DNA of 64,000 nt from Aquilaria yunnanensis (GCA_039654915.1 CM077600.1:76269992-76333991); one strand, 5' to 3'. Shown: positions 44,701 through 57,493, counted from the first letter of the stretch. The notes: generated from the letters alone by a model not told the origin. A program made the numbers and translations.

Positions 44701-47260
44701 CGGTTTTGACGAAGTCATTTTTATGGGCTGAAATGCCCCGTTTCTTTTGCCGGACAGGTTTTGCTTCCGGACTTACTTTGAGGCTATGTTGTACTACGCA
44801 CGAATTTACCCCTGGCATGTCTTTCGGCGAGTAGGCGAACAGGTCTTTATTCATTATCAGAAAGGATACAAGTTTTTTCTTATCTCCTTTGGACAAGTTT
44901 TTCCCTATTCGGGTACTTCGTCCTGGGATAAGTTCCACTTCTTCCATTTCTATCTTGCCAGAATCTTCTTTCTCGCCATTCTTTGACTTTGAAGCCCCTG
45001 CTTCTACAGCTTGTGAGGAATTGTTTACCGGAGCTTTTCGGGTTTTGACGAACACCTTTCTTACTTCACCCTGATTTATGAAGATTTCTGCGTCTCCTTC
45101 CTTGGTGGCGAAAGTGACAGTCAAATATCTCACGTCAGGGCGGATGTGCAGATTTCCCTGCGTCTGCCTTCCGAGGATGGCGTTGTATGATGAGGGGACA
45201 TCCATGACGATGAACCTCGCCATTGTCGAGACAAATAACTCAGCTGGTCCTTTGACCGAAGTCCCTTTCATCATTAATGGAAGGTTGATCCATCCGAGGA
45301 CGGGTAACTCGGACGGTCCTACCCCGAAGGTTGGTGAAGTGACCGGCTTGAGATCGCTGATGGATATGCCCAAGCTCGGCAGCAATTGTGAAAATAGGAC
45401 GTCAGCGTTTGATCCGTCATCAAGTAATACCCTTTTGACATCCTAGTTTCCAATTCTTGCCATGATCAGGAGTGGGTCGTCGTGAGGAAAGACGACTGTG
45501 GAACCATCTTTTCGGGATAGCGTCTTCGCCGGACTTTGATAGTCCATCACAGCTATTTCCCTGGCCTTCCTTTTCCTTTCCGAGGATGGAAGCCCCGTTG
45601 TGATTGTTTGTATGACTCCCGTAGGGGGTGGAGGGCGCCTCTTCGGACTTCGGTTCCTTCGCCTGTCGGAGTCGTAGTCCTCATCTTCTTCCTTTCCTTC
45701 CTCCTCTTTCCTTCCCTTCGGGGAAGGCAACCGTAGGTACCACCGAAGTTGGCCTTGTTTTATCAGCGATTCAATATACTTCTTCAGCTGGAAGCAATCC
45801 TCGGTGTCGTGGCCATGATCGTGATGAAATTGGCAGAACTTCTTCATGTTTTTTCTATTTTCATCGGTCATGGCCCTTGGCCTCTAAACTTGTGTTCCCT
45901 GCCTCTCCAGAGTCATGAGGATGTTGGTCCTTGTAGTGTTCAGCGCTGTGAAGTTCGGTGGTTTTCTTCCTCGCATTCTGCAAGGTTGGGATGGCTGGTC
46001 GGTCGGATAGCGTGCCTGCTGGCTGGACCCCTCGCCACGGGTCTGCTCGGGCCTGGGTCCGCCCATTCTTAGTTCTTCGGCCGTCATGTGCTGTTCGGCC
46101 CGTCGGTAGAATTCGCCCAGTGTGTCTGGAGGGTCCTTGGAGAATTCATAGAAGAGTTGGGAATCCCTCCAAAGGCCCCTTGTCATGGTGAGGATGCGTA
46201 TTTCGGGCCGAAAGTCTGGAACACTTAAGGCCTCTCTGTTAAACCTCTCGACGTAGTCGCGTATAGTTTCTCCACTTCTTTGCACTATGTCGAACATTTG
46301 AACGGGCATCTTCGCCGTTGGGCGACTCCCGATGAACTGTTGGGTGAAGTCTGTTGATAACTCCTGGAACTTTCCGATGATTCCTGGAGCCAAGGAATTA
46401 TACCACGCTGTTGCTGGTCCAGAGAGCGTGACCTCGAAGCACTTGCACAAGGTGGTGTCGTCCGCACCGTGCATCATCATGCTACGTCTGTACTTCATCA
46501 GGTGGGCCTATGGGTTGGTTCGACCATCATACGTCTCTAGCCAAGGTACCCTGAAGTCACCCGGCATAGCTGCCTCGACCACAGCTCGGGTAAAAGGAGA
46601 CTGATCCCCACAAAAAGACTCAGACAGTCTGGCCCAAACTGGCTTGCGAGCCACCTGCATCTCGACTCTGTCCAGCCTTGCCAATATTTTCTCCATGAGG
46701 GCGGTGGCGCTAGGTTCTTCCTCAGGTGGAGGAGATTGACGGCGCCTCTTCGGAGAATGGCTCCGTCGTCGGGGAGGGGTTGACCTCGTCTCAGGCAAAG
46801 GGCTCCGTTGTCGTGGAATTTTGGGTTGGTTGGGCCCCGTTTGCCCTGGAAGGCGTGCCCCGAGGGGCATATTTTCTGTTGAAGACTCCTCACGTGGGTC
46901 TTCACTCCCCGAACTGCGGTGGACTGCTTTGGGGCTCCTCTCCCGAGGGCGTATCGGTGAAGGAGACCTTTGGGTTTGAGCTTGTTGTGGCCATCTTCTG
47001 TCTATCTGTTGTGTCATCTCAGCCACAACAGAGTGCTGGAAGTCACGGAGGAAGCTCATGGTTATGATCAGAGGACGTTCTTCCTCGGGCGTGGAAGTCC
47101 CTGGAAGAGTTTGCTCAGCAGCCGGTTGGACTTCAGGCGCGGACGGGGACTTCGGGAGTCCTTTGTCCCTAGAACCCCGAGTCTCAACGACGGCAACCTG
47201 AGGGTGGGTTCCCACAGATGGCGCCAAATGATGCCCTCCGGCATCTTTGTCCAGTGACAT
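41756..47260 (-). pseudogene. gag-pol: C gag-pol polyprotein, Tat lineage, four premature stops
   Basis: Minus-strand order: gag (GDFRVPWLETYDG, LSGPATAWYNSLAPG), knuckle-like FCQFHHDHGHDTEDCFQL, protease (near 45440), RT (SNVVIATKEGSNKLRMC, YCYTRMPFGLKNAGATYQR, EVYVDDMIVKS near 44290), RNase H, a second RNase H-like domain (LHVDGASGSEHQGAG near 43420), integrase zinc finger and core (GYFWPTLRKDARQ, VWGVDLIGPLP, LVADNGSQFTD, HPQSNGQVEVSNR). It ends KYYA at 41756. The second RNase H is typical of Tat/Ogre. Four stops interrupt an otherwise uninterrupted frame near 46505, 45883, 45442 and 44083. Comparison with D shows each is a C-to-T or G-to-A change. The longest intact piece is 768 codons (41756-44062). 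Confidence 0.93.
47210..47226 (-). other. Primer-binding site of element C
   Basis: The minus strand reads TGGCGCCATCTGTGGGA two bases after the 5' LTR. Confidence 0.8.
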
Positions 47261-47974
47261 GGTGAATTCCGAGGGAGCTTCCGGGGGGGAAGGACGTTTT
47301 GCGGAGATATTCCCCAGGTGGGAAAATGCCTGAAAAGCTCAGAAAAAAGGGTTAGGAGGTCCCTGGGATGGTTTTCCGAGGAGGAGCCTCCAACGCCCAA
47401 GTTAGTACTCTGATAATGAATAAAGTAGGCCCGCTAGAAAGGTGCGAGAGTTAGCCTGCATATATTTTCAGCTATGGGTGAGGGCTGCCCAGGGAGAGGG
47501 GATGGATCCCTTGCCAAGTCCTTTTTCCCAGTATTTATAGAAATGCCCGGCCCGTTCAGATCCTGACACGTGTTCGGCTGGATCCTTTCAAGGCGTAGGG
47601 AACAGGTAGCCATCTTCAGGCTCCTGGTTTTGTGGCTGAGATGGGACTTGGACGGCGTCAGTGTGTCTAGTCGCCGTTTCAGGCGGCGTGTGGGTTTCCT
47701 GTCAGAGGCTCCTTAAATGCTCATTAAATGCTCATGCCGTACTCCCGAAGTCCATGGCCGAGGTCGTCATTTGGTACGGACGATGCCCTTCGGGAAATAT
47801 GCCCGCAGTTCGGGGGAGTTCCCTGTTTCAGGTTCCGCCTTCGGGGAGATCTTCTTCGGCTTGCAATAGCTGATTTTCCGTTTCCGAAGGCGATTTGTTT
47901 CGTACCTTGGGGGCTAAAAGCTTCCTGTCGCTCCGGGTTTGGGTTAGATAGAGGCTATAGCCCTTCGGCTATCA
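47229..47974 (-). repeat. 5' LTR of element C (746 bp)
   Basis: Same length as 25278-26023, no indels. The gag frame already opens inside it (ATG at 47260). Confidence 0.92.
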
Positions 47975-47979
47975 TCCCC

Positions 47980-50190
47980 CTCGGATGGTATGCGAGTTCT
48001 GCAAGTTTCATGAAATTGCCGTGAACCAGCTCCCTCCTAATTCTTATTCTTACTTCAACTTCTTTCTTTGCTTGTGCAAGGTCTTTAATATACAGCCCCA
48101 CTTTCTTTTCTTCCTACAATACTACAAGCTCCACCCGGTCCCGAAGGGTGGCTTCTACTTTTTGCTTCCCCAAGGGTCTGGGAGCAAAAAATTCACTTTC
48201 ACCTTCGACAATAGGGATAGCTGGCGGGGGTTGCAGAAGAAGTTCTTTTTCCTGTCAATTCCCGAATTTTGGAGCTACGTACCGACCAGGTGGGCTTCGG
48301 GGACACTTAAGATCGATGTCGTTGACCCTCGGGAACTTCTAACCTCGGGGTTGGCTGCCGAGTTCGCTGAGTTCGACCGGCACATTTGGGCAGTTGCGGA
48401 CTGGGACCCCGAGGTCCCCTCGTGCTCCTTTTATCCCTTTCCCATTAAATGGGACCTCATGTCCGAAGAGGTCCTTCGGGAGCTAGGAGTAATTCATGCA
48501 CACAAGACTGACCCGAACATGCCCGTACCTGTTCTCTTGGGGAAGAAAGCATGGCTGGTGATGCTTCTTCGGTGAGAGATCTCGTACGAGTATTTTTCCG
48601 AGAGTAAGTTATCTTCCGGGTTTTGCTTACGTGTGTTCCTTTTGGACTTACACTGATGTCTTTTCCTTTTGCAGAGATGGGCGATCAATCTGCAGATTTT
48701 TACAAGTCCCTTTTTCTCGGTCAGGCCGAGAAGGGAAAACAGATGTGGAGGAAGGCGCCCGCGAAAAGAAAGAAGACGAGTGGAGGGCCGTCCAAAGCAA
48801 AGACAGCCAAGGCGAACACCCTTCCTCCTCCCCCCAAGGAGGTTACAGAGGCCAAGGATCTGCCTGAGGTCCAAGCAGTTCTGCCTCCGGAGCCTGCCGT
48901 CAGCTCCATTGCCCGGAGTCCCGCTACTTCGATGGATCTTCTAGGCTCTTTGGCAGAAGGTCCTTCTACTGAGGAGCTTGAGGAGTGCCGAAGAAGTAAG
49001 GGCAAACATGTCCCTTCCGAGGTAGAGGAGGTTCGGGACTCCGACGATGACGTCGCCAAGGTGCTGCCAGGTTTGTTCCTTAGCCAACCTTTAGTGCTCT
49101 CAATTTTGTGACTTGGAGATCAATGCCTTAATGGAATTTTGCCTTGACTTTGTAGAGGAAATGGCGCCCTCGTCATGGATGGTGGAGCATGCTCGGAGGC
49201 GGGCCCTTCAGGATTCCTATATCCCGAAGGATAAAGTTCTGAGGGAGCCTTTCTAGGCTTTTACGAAGGACATGAATTTGTTCTCCGATGACTGCCAACA
49301 GATGGACCCTCAAATGGCGAGGGGGGTTCTCACTCAGGCTTCCTTCAAAGCCGTTGCCGAGGAATGTGTGAACGAGGAAGTTCTCACCGCCAAAATATCT
49401 GAGCATGCTGCCCAGGTATCCTTCAGGCCCTTTGTGAATTTTGCTTCCCAACTTTTTTCTAATTGTTTGCCTTTTCTTGTGTAATTTTCACTGAGTGTTT
49501 TCCTCCCTTTTTTGCAGCTCCTGGGGTATAGTGGATACTTCTGGGCTTGGGCAGTGAAACAGTCTTCGGTCCGAGCCTAGGCCAAAGATCGCCTGGAGAA
49601 GGAGAAGGTCTTCTACGCCACCTTGGTCGTCAAGAACGCCGAGTTGGGCCAAATAGCCAAGGAGGTGGTCGCCAAGCTTACGAAAGCTTCTGAAGGATTT
49701 TTCCCAGAAGATGTCTGACCTTGGTTCGAAGGTCATCAACCTGACTTCAGCGAATAAGGCTTATCAAAAGGAGAAAGGGGAAGACTCTGCTCTCCTGGTG
49801 AAGGTCCTCGCTAACAATGCCGCCCTTCAAGCCGAGGTTGAGGCTTTGAAGAAGGAAACGAAGAAGAAGAAGAAGAAGACAAAGAAGTTGGAGAAGGAGG
49901 TGGCCGATCTGGCAAACAAGGTGGAAGAGCTGGGGGTCCAACTGGATCAAGCCAACCAGGCAACCACGGTTGGCTTCCAAGATGGTTTCTGCCCAGCTTG
50001 ACACCAAGTCTCAGCCAAGCATCCAGACCTCGACCTTTCCTTCCTGGCTGCTCTGAACATTCCCGAGGGACCTCACTGGACTTGGTTGAAAATCGAGCTC
50101 CTGAACCTCCCTTTTGCTCCTCCTTCAGCACCGATGGCGGCGGCTAAGGACAAAGGGGAAGGAGCATCTCATGACGCCAAGGTCCCTTAG
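47980..50190 (+). pseudogene. E aORF, remainder after the element C insertion
   Basis: It resumes the PF04195-like domain (RMVCEFCKFHEIAVNQLPPN, FLQYYKLHPVPKGGFYFLLP, WAVADWDPEVPS) with a long intact stretch to a TGA at 48573. A short intron precedes MGDQSADFYKSLFLGQAEKG at 48676; a basic linker runs to about 49070. After another intron comes MAPSSWMVEHARRRALQDS (TAG at 49254). Then after 49518 comes LLGYSGYF and a coiled coil (about 49710-49960) rich in KKKKK and heptads. The tail FQDGFCPA...GPHWTWLKIELLNLP stops at 50190. The C copy (39910-41379) retains the same exon order. Cellular role unknown. Confidence 0.78.
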
Positions 50191-50519
50191 ATGCCTTAGG
50201 GCTTTACTTTTTCTTCTTCTTCTTTTTCGTAGTCTTTTTCTTGTAACTTCCTCCTTGTAATAAGGCCTCCTTAATAATACTTTCTTTTTCAAAATTCGGC
50301 TAAGTCCTTAATAATTTTGTCTCCAAGGGTTGTCTTGACCACTTTCGGTCTGGGGTCCTCAGTAAAATACTAACTTTGGGAGAATGCTCCTTAAGTCAGT
50401 AACTGACTTATTTTCAACAGAAGTGTTCGGTTGATGCATTTTTCGAGGAAAATGACCCAGCAAACTTTGGAGAAAAAACGCCATTCTCACAGGTGGATTT
50501 ATCCTTTCCAAAAATTTTC

Positions 50520-50547
50520 TGTACTTAAAAAATTTTCTAATTGTACA
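50520..50547. terminator. Conserved palindrome between convergent aORF and pol (E)
   Basis: TGTACTTAAAAAATTTTC followed by TAATTGTACA forms an almost perfect 28-bp inverted repeat, at the same place as in C and D. The regulatory role is inferred. Confidence 0.5.
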
Positions 50548-50563
50548 ATTTTCAGACGAGTTT

Positions 50564-51109
50564 CTAAGCGTAGAACTTCTTCAAGGCATCCGAGTGCCAA
50601 GTATTTTTCAGTTCTCCACCTTCGGGATCTTCGAGTTTGTAGACTCCTTTCCGAACTTCATCTAGGACCAGATAAGGTCCCTCCCAGTTAGCTCGAAGTA
50701 CTCCGTGAGACAGCCTTCGGGGTTCAAACTCAGCCTTTTGGAAAACGTGGTCTCCCTTTTCGATTTTTTTTTTCGTGACGCGTAAGTTCGCGGCCAAAGC
50801 CACTCTTTGCTGGAAGGCTTTTCTCCTGAGTTCGGCCACTTCTCTGTGTTCATCAATTAGGTTTAGTTTAGTTTTCAATCTGAAGTCATTCCCTTCTTTG
50901 TTGAACACTTGTACCTTGACCGATGGCTGGACCACCTGGACGAGGATAATGGCCTCTACGCCAAAGACAAGTGAAAAAGGGGTTTCACTTGTGGCTCTTC
51001 GGGGCGTTGTCCAGTAACTCCATAGCACACTAGGAAGTTCCTCCGGCCATTTTCCATTTGCCTCCCCCAACCTCTTTTTCAGGCCGTCTTTTACGGTTCT
51101 GTTGGATAC
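50564..51109 (-). pseudogene. E integrase C-terminus, part beyond the element D insertion
   Basis: The minus strand reads GEANGKWPEELPSVLWSYWT, FSLVFGVEAIILVQ and the end KNTWHSDALKKFYA. It is joined to 61771-62121 if D is taken out: the split falls within EVSNRT of the integrase, next to the catalytic glutamate. Confidence 0.85.
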
Positions 51110-51997
51110 TGATAGCCGAAGGACTATCGCCTCTCCTAGAAGGTACCTCCTACCAAAAGCATGCTCGGGAAACCTGGCACCATCCGAGGGAGGTACTAGT
51201 ACTGACCTCGGACTAGGGAGGCACTAGTACTGACCTCGGACTAGCCGAATTCCAGTGCCTCGAACTCGGGATTTAGCCTAGTACCCTAGAGAACTCCAAA
51301 AGTGCAGACAGCCCCCTCAGGGGATTAAACGGATGGCCTTCGGCATAGAAGAACCAGCTACCGCAAGCAAGAGAGGATCTTCCGAAGGCGGAATCTCCGA
51401 GCTAAGCAGCTCCCCGAACTACGAACATAACTCCCGAAGAAGGGTGTTCGTCTCAAAGAACGACCTCGCCCGAAGGACATCGGGAGTACGGCAGGAGCAT
51501 TTAAGGAGCCTCTGACACATCACCCACAGACGCACCATGTCACCTTAAACGACGCTCTGACACGCCGACGCCGCCCAGGCCTTGTCACAACCTGTCTCGG
51601 ACCAAGGCTCGAGGGAGCCTACAAACAGCTACTTGTCCCCTATGCCCAAAGGTACATAGCAGATCTGGCCGAACACGTGTCACGATCTAAACGGGCCAGA
51701 CACTTCTATAAATACCAAAGAGCAGCTCCTTGCAAACGATTATTGGTCATTCAGTTGAGAGGATACGAACAGGCAAGGCCACAAAACCCTTGAGTGCTCT
51801 CTTTCGTTCACCTCTCAGAAAACTGACTTGGGCGTCGGAGGCTCCTCCCCAGAAAAACACCCCGGGGACCTCCTAACCTTTCCTTTTGGGCTCTTCAGGT
51901 ACCACTCCTTGGGAAACCTTCACTCCGGATGTTCTCCTCCTCAGGAAGTCCCTCGAGAAACCACCATGTCCTCCAGTGAAGATGTCTCCGGACATCA
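51110..51997 (+). repeat. 5' LTR of element D (888 bp)
   Basis: TGATAGCC...GGACATCA. GAACACGTGTC near 51673 and TATAAATA near 51714 form the likely promoter. The pair 'ggtactagtactgacctcggacta' near 51192 is repeated in tandem once. Confidence 0.93.
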
Positions 51998-54900
51998 TCT
52001 GGCGCCATCTGTGGGAAACCACCCTCAGGTTGCCGTCGTTGAGACTCGGCGTTCTCCGGACAAAGGACTCCCGAAGTCCCCGTCCGCACCTGAAGTCCAA
52101 CCGGCTGCTGAGCAAGCTCTTCCAGGGACTTCCACGCCCAAGGAAGAACGTCCTCTGGTCATAACCATGAGCTTTCTCCGTGACTTCCAACGCTCTGTTG
52201 TGGCTGAGATGACACAACAGATAGACAGAAGATGGCCACAACAAGCTCAAACCCAAAGGTCTCCTTCACCGGTACGCCCTCGGGAAAAGAGCCCCAAAGC
52301 AGTCCACCGCAGTTCGGGGAGTGAAGACCCACGGGAGGAGTCTTCAACAGAAAATATGCCCATCGGGGCACGTCTTCCAGGGCAAACGGGGCCCAACCAA
52401 CCCAAAATTCGACGCCGAAGGAGCCCTTTGCCTGAGACGAGGTCACCCTCTCCCCGACGACGAAGCCATTCTCCGAAGAGGCGCCGTTAATCTCCTCCAC
52501 CTGGGGAAGAACCTAGCGCCACCGCCCTCATGGCGAAAATATTGGCAAGGCTGGACAGAGTCGAGAGGCAGGTGGCTCACAAGCCAGTTTAGGCCAGACT
52601 GTCTGAGTCTTTTTGTGGGGATCAGTCTCCTTTCACCCGAGCTGTGGTCGAGGCAGCTATGCCAGGAGACTTTAGGGTACCTCGGCTAGAGACGTACGAT
52701 GGTCGGACCGACCCACAGGCCCACTTGACGAAGTACAGATGCAGCATGATGATGCACCGTGCGGACGACGCCACCTTGTGCAAGTGCTTCGAGGTCACCC
52801 TCTCTGGGCCAGCAACCGCATGGTACAACTCCTTGGCTCCAGGAATCATCGGAAAGTTCCAGGAGTTATCAACAGCCTTCACCCAACAGTTCATGGGGAG
52901 TCGCCCGACGGCGAAGATGCCTGTTCAAATGTTCGACATAGCGCAAAGAAGCGGAGAAACTATACGCGACTACATCGAGAGGTTCAACAGAGAGGCTTTA
53001 AGTGTTCCAGACATTCGGCCCGAAATACGCATCCTCGCCATGACAAGGGGCCTTCGGAGGGATTCCCAACTCTTCTATGAATTCTCCAAGGACCCTCCAG
53101 ACACACTGGGCGAATTCTACCGACGGGCCGAATAGCACATGACGGCCGAAGAACTAAGAATGGGCGGACCCAGGCCCAAGCACACCCGTGGCGAAGGGTC
53201 CAGCCAGCAGGCAAACTATCCGACCGACCAGCCACCCCGACCTCGGAGAATGCGAGGAAGGAAACCCCCGAACTTCACAGCGCTAAACACCACGAGGACC
53301 AACATCCTCATGACTTTGGAGAGGCAGGGAACACAAGTTCAGAGGCCAAGGGCCATGACCGCTGAAAATAGAAAAAACATGAAGAAGTTCTGCCAATTTC
53401 ATCGCGATCATGGCCACGACACCGAGGATTGCTTCCAGCTGAAGAAGTATATTGAATCGCTGATAAAACAAGGCCATGTTCGGCGGTACCTATGGTTGCC
53501 TTCCCCGAAGGGGAGGAAAGAGGAGGAAGGAAAGGTAGAAGATGAGGACTACGACTCCGACAGGCGGAGAAACCGAAGTCCGAAGAGGCGCCCTCCACCC
53601 CCTACGGGAGTCATACAAACAATCACGACGGGGCTCCCATCCTCGGAAAGAAAAAGGAAGGCCAGGGAAATAGCTGTGATGGACTATCAAAGTCCGGCAA
53701 AGAAGCTATCCCAAAAAGATGGTTCCACAGTCGTCTTTCCTCATGACGACCCACTTCTGATCATGGCAAGAATTGGAAACTGGGATGTCAAAAGGGTATT
53801 ACTTGATGACGGATCAAACGCTGACGTCCTATTTTCACAATTGCTGCCGAGCTTGGGCATAACCATCAGCGATCTCAAGCCTGTCACTTCACCGACCTTC
53901 GGGGTAGGACCGTCCGAGTTACCCGTCCTCGGATGGATCGACCTTCCATTAATGATGAGAGGGACTTCGGTCAAAAGACCAGCTGAGTTGTTTGCCTCGA
54001 CAATGGCGAGGTTCATCGTCATGGATGTCCCCTCATAATACAACGCCATCCTTGGAAGGCAAACGCAGGGAAATCTGCACATTCGCCCTGACGTGAGATA
54101 TTTGACTGTCACTTTCGCCACCAAGGAAGGAGACGCAGAAATCTTCATAGATCAGGGCGAAGTAAGAAAGGTGTTCGTCAAAGCCCGAAAAGCTCTAGCA
54201 AACAATTCCACACAAGCTGTAGAAGCAGGGGCTTCAAAGTCAAAAAATGGCGAGAAAGAAGATTCTGGCAAGGTAGAAATGGAAGAAGTGGAACTTATCC
54301 CAGGACGAAGTACCCGAATAGGGAAAAACTTGTCCGAATGAGATAAGAAAAAACTTGTATCCTTTCTGATAATGAATAAAGACCTGTTCGCCTACTCGCC
54401 GAAAGACATGCCGGGGGTAAATCCGCGCGTAGTACAACATAGCCTCAAAGTAAGTCCGGAAGCAAAACCTGTTTGGCAAAAGAAACGGGGCATTTCAGCC
54501 CATAAAAATGACTTCGTCAAAACCGAAGTCCAACGTTTATTGGAGGCAGATGTAATCAGGGAGGTTAAGTACCCCGAATGGCTAAGCAATGTGGTGATCG
54601 CCACAAAAGAAGGAAGCAACAAACTTCGGATGTGAATCGACTTCAGAAACCTGAACGATGCCTGCCCAAAAGATTCATATCCTCTCCCACCAATAGATCA
54701 ACTGGTAGATTCAACTGCCGAATACGGGCTCCTAAGTTTCCTAGACGCATTCAGCGGCTACCATCAAATAAAGATGGACCCCGAAGATGAAGAAAAAACA
54801 GCCTTCATCACCGAGGGGGGGATGTACTGTTACACCAAGATGCCCTTTGGGCTCAAAAATGCAGGAGCCACCTACCAGAGGTTGTTGAGCAAGGTCTTTA

Positions 54901-57470
54901 ATGACCAAATAGGGAGGAACATGGAAGTCTACATAGATGACATGATAGTCAAAAGCAAGCTGCCTGTTGACCATGTCACAGACCTAAGGGAGACTTTTCA
55001 CCAGCTCAGGACCTTCGGAATTCACCTTAACCCCGAGAAGTGCACCTTCGGGGTAACTTCGGGAAAGTTCCTTGGGTACATGGTATCAGAAAGAGGCATT
55101 GATGCTAACCCAGAAAAAATTAAGGCTCTGTTGGAATTTCGAACTCCTGCCACAATAAAAGATGTGCAGAGACTTACTGGAAGAATAACCTCCCTTAGCA
55201 GATTTATTTCCAGATATGGAGACCGGTGTCGAGCATTCTTCAAAGTCCTCACTAAGGCAGCAAAAAGGGAGGACGACCTCGAGAGTAATGATCATCCTTG
55301 GAATGAGGACTGCCAAAAAGCTTGGGAAGAACTTAAAATCTACTTGGCTCGCCTGCCCACTTTGCGACAGCCCCGTGAAAGAGAACCACTTGTGTTGTAC
55401 CTCGCCATCACAGAAAAAGAAGTAAGCTCAGTCCTTGTGAAAGAGGAAGGGGCAAAACAGTGGCCAGTCTACTATGTGAGCAAGTCCCTGCATGGCGCCG
55501 AAATCAGGTATCCTTTGTTACAAAAAGCTATATATGCCTTGGTCCTGGCAGGAAGAAGGCTACGGCCATATTTTCAGGCTCACCCCATCATTGTCCGAAG
55601 TAGTTTACCCCTGCGGGACGTCATGAAGAAGGTTGACCATTCGGGAAGGCTCTCCAAATGGTGTATAGAGCTTGGTGAATATGACATCACTTATGAACCT
55701 CGAAAAGCCATAAAAGCTCAAGCCTTGGCAGATTTCATTGCCGAGGTCCCCATTACCGAGGATAGCCACCCAAGTCCCGACGAAAATGAGCCAAAATGGA
55801 CCTTGTACGTTGATGGTGCCTCGGGCGCCGAGCACCAAGGAGCAGTGCTAATCATCAGAGGCCCCGAAGGCCTGGAAGTAATGAAGGCCATTAAGTTCAG
55901 CTTCAATGTCACCAACAATGTGGCTGAATATGAAGCTCTCATAGCGGGCTTGCGCCTGGCCAGAAAAATTGGTGTCAGAAACTTGAAAGCCCATAGCGAT
56001 TCCCAGCTAGTAGTTCGGCAAACAGCAGGGGACTACGGGGCGAAGGATCCAACACTGGCAAAATACCATGAATTAGTGACGAAGCTTATTTGAGAATTCG
56101 ACACCGTGCGAATCGAGAACGTGCCTCGCAGACATAACGCTGAGGCAGATGAATTGGAAAAATCAAAAGCATATACTGAGGTGCTAAGCCAGCCGAGCAT
56201 TACAGTGCTGAGCATAATGACTTCGGGAAGAAGCTGGAAAGGCCCAATAAAAACATATCTCAAAACCAATACGCTCCCCGAAGACCCCAATGAAGCAGCA
56301 AAAGTATGGAGATGCTCCGGTTGTTTCTTTCTGATTGGAGAAGAGCTATATCGGCAGGGATATGCAAATCCGCTATGGAGGTGTGTTGGCGAAGAGGATG
56401 TTGAAATAATCCTCCAAGAAGTTCACGAAGGCGCTTGTGGTTCGCACATCGGAACCGATGCCCTGGCAGCAGTGATACTTCGCCAAGGATACTTTTGGCC
56501 TACCCTGAGGAAAGACGCTAGGCGGTTCGTCCAGAAATGTGGTAATTGCCAAAGACATGCAAAAATCCAGAGAACACCCTCGGAGCTGGTAACTTCGGCA
56601 AACTATCCCTGGCCCTTCACAGTTTGGGGCATAGACCTTATCGGGCCGCTCCCGACAGCGCCTGGGGGCGTGAAGTTCTGCGTAGTCTCTGTAGACTATT
56701 TCTCTAAATGGGTCGAGGCAGAACCTCTGACGACTATCTCGGCAAGAGAAGTGCACAAGTTCGTGTGGAAAAACATAGTATGCAGATTCGGCATACCAAG
56801 GGTACTAGTAGCAGATAACGGATCCCAGTTCATAGACAAAGGGTTCCAGGAGTTTATCAGCGACCTCAGAACAAAGATGCACTTCGCCCCGGTAGCTCAC
56901 CCCCAAAGCAATGAGCAGGTGGAAGTATCTAACAGGACCATAAAAGATGGTCTGAAAAAGAGACTGGGGGAGGCAAAAGGGAAATGGCCAGGAGAACTCC
57001 AAAGCGTACTATGGAGCTACCGAACAACGCCCCGTAGGGCTACAGGGGAAACTCCTTTCTCGCTCGTCTTCGGTACAGAGGCCATAATCCCAATAGAGGT
57101 AGTGCAACCATCAATACGAGTGCAGGTATTTGATGAAAGTGGAAATGACCTCGGCTTAAGAACCAAGCTCGACCTCGTCAGCGAACATAGAGAAATAGCA
57201 GAACTAAGAAGGAAAGCTTTCCAGCAAAGAGTGGCCGCCGCTATAAACTTGCGAGGTAGGCCAAAAGGAATAAAAAAGGGTGATCTCATTCTCCGAAAGG
57301 CGGAATTCGCACCCCGGAGGCCATCACACGGCGTACTTCACACGAATTGGGAGCGACCTTATCTGGTTCTTGCCGAAGTACGAAGAGGGGTGTACAAGCT
57401 CGGTGACGCCGAAGGCGTGGAATTAAAAAACACTTGGCATTCAGATGCCTTGAAAAAGTTCTATGCTTAG
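51966..57470 (+). pseudogene. gag-pol: D gag-pol polyprotein, Tat lineage, at least seven stops
   Basis: About 1,835 codons stay in one frame apart from stops at 52488, 52590, 53133, 54036, 54339, 54633 and 56091 (approximate). Parts in order: Arg/Pro-rich gag N-terminus, gag core (GDFRVPRLETYDG near 52665), knuckle-like FHRDHGHDTEDC (53395), protease LDDGSNADVLF (53801), RT (WLSNVVIATKEG, MPFGLKNAGATYQR, EVYIDDMIVKS near 54930), RNase H, second RNase H (LYVDGASGAEHQG, 55803), integrase HHCC finger (HEGACGSH...CGNCQRH, 56424-56562) and core (VWGIDLIGP, LVADNGSQF, HPQSNEQVEVSNR). It ends KKFYA at 57470, where the family has HPQSNGQVE rather than SNEQVE. Frame preservation suggests decay by point mutation only. 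Confidence 0.93.
52000..52016 (+). other. Primer-binding site of element D
   Basis: TGGCGCCATCTGTGGGA, two bases after the LTR, the same as in C. Confidence 0.82.
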
Positions 57471-57493
57471 AACCTTGACGAAAGGGTTTACAT

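Larger units (their letters stand above)
25278..47974 (-). mobile_element. Element C: full-length Tat-type Ty3/gypsy element, split by F
   Basis: 746-bp LTRs (25278-26023 and 47229-47974) are flanked by the identical 5-bp duplication TCCCC (25273-25277 and 47975-47979). Without F, C is about 10.4 kb. Order on its coding strand (minus): 5' LTR, PBS, gag-pol 47260-41756, conserved palindrome, antisense aORF (plus strand 26688-41379), polypurine tract, 3' LTR. I count about 17 differences between the LTRs (2.3%). It carries premature stops in both gag-pol and the aORF. Confidence 0.93.
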
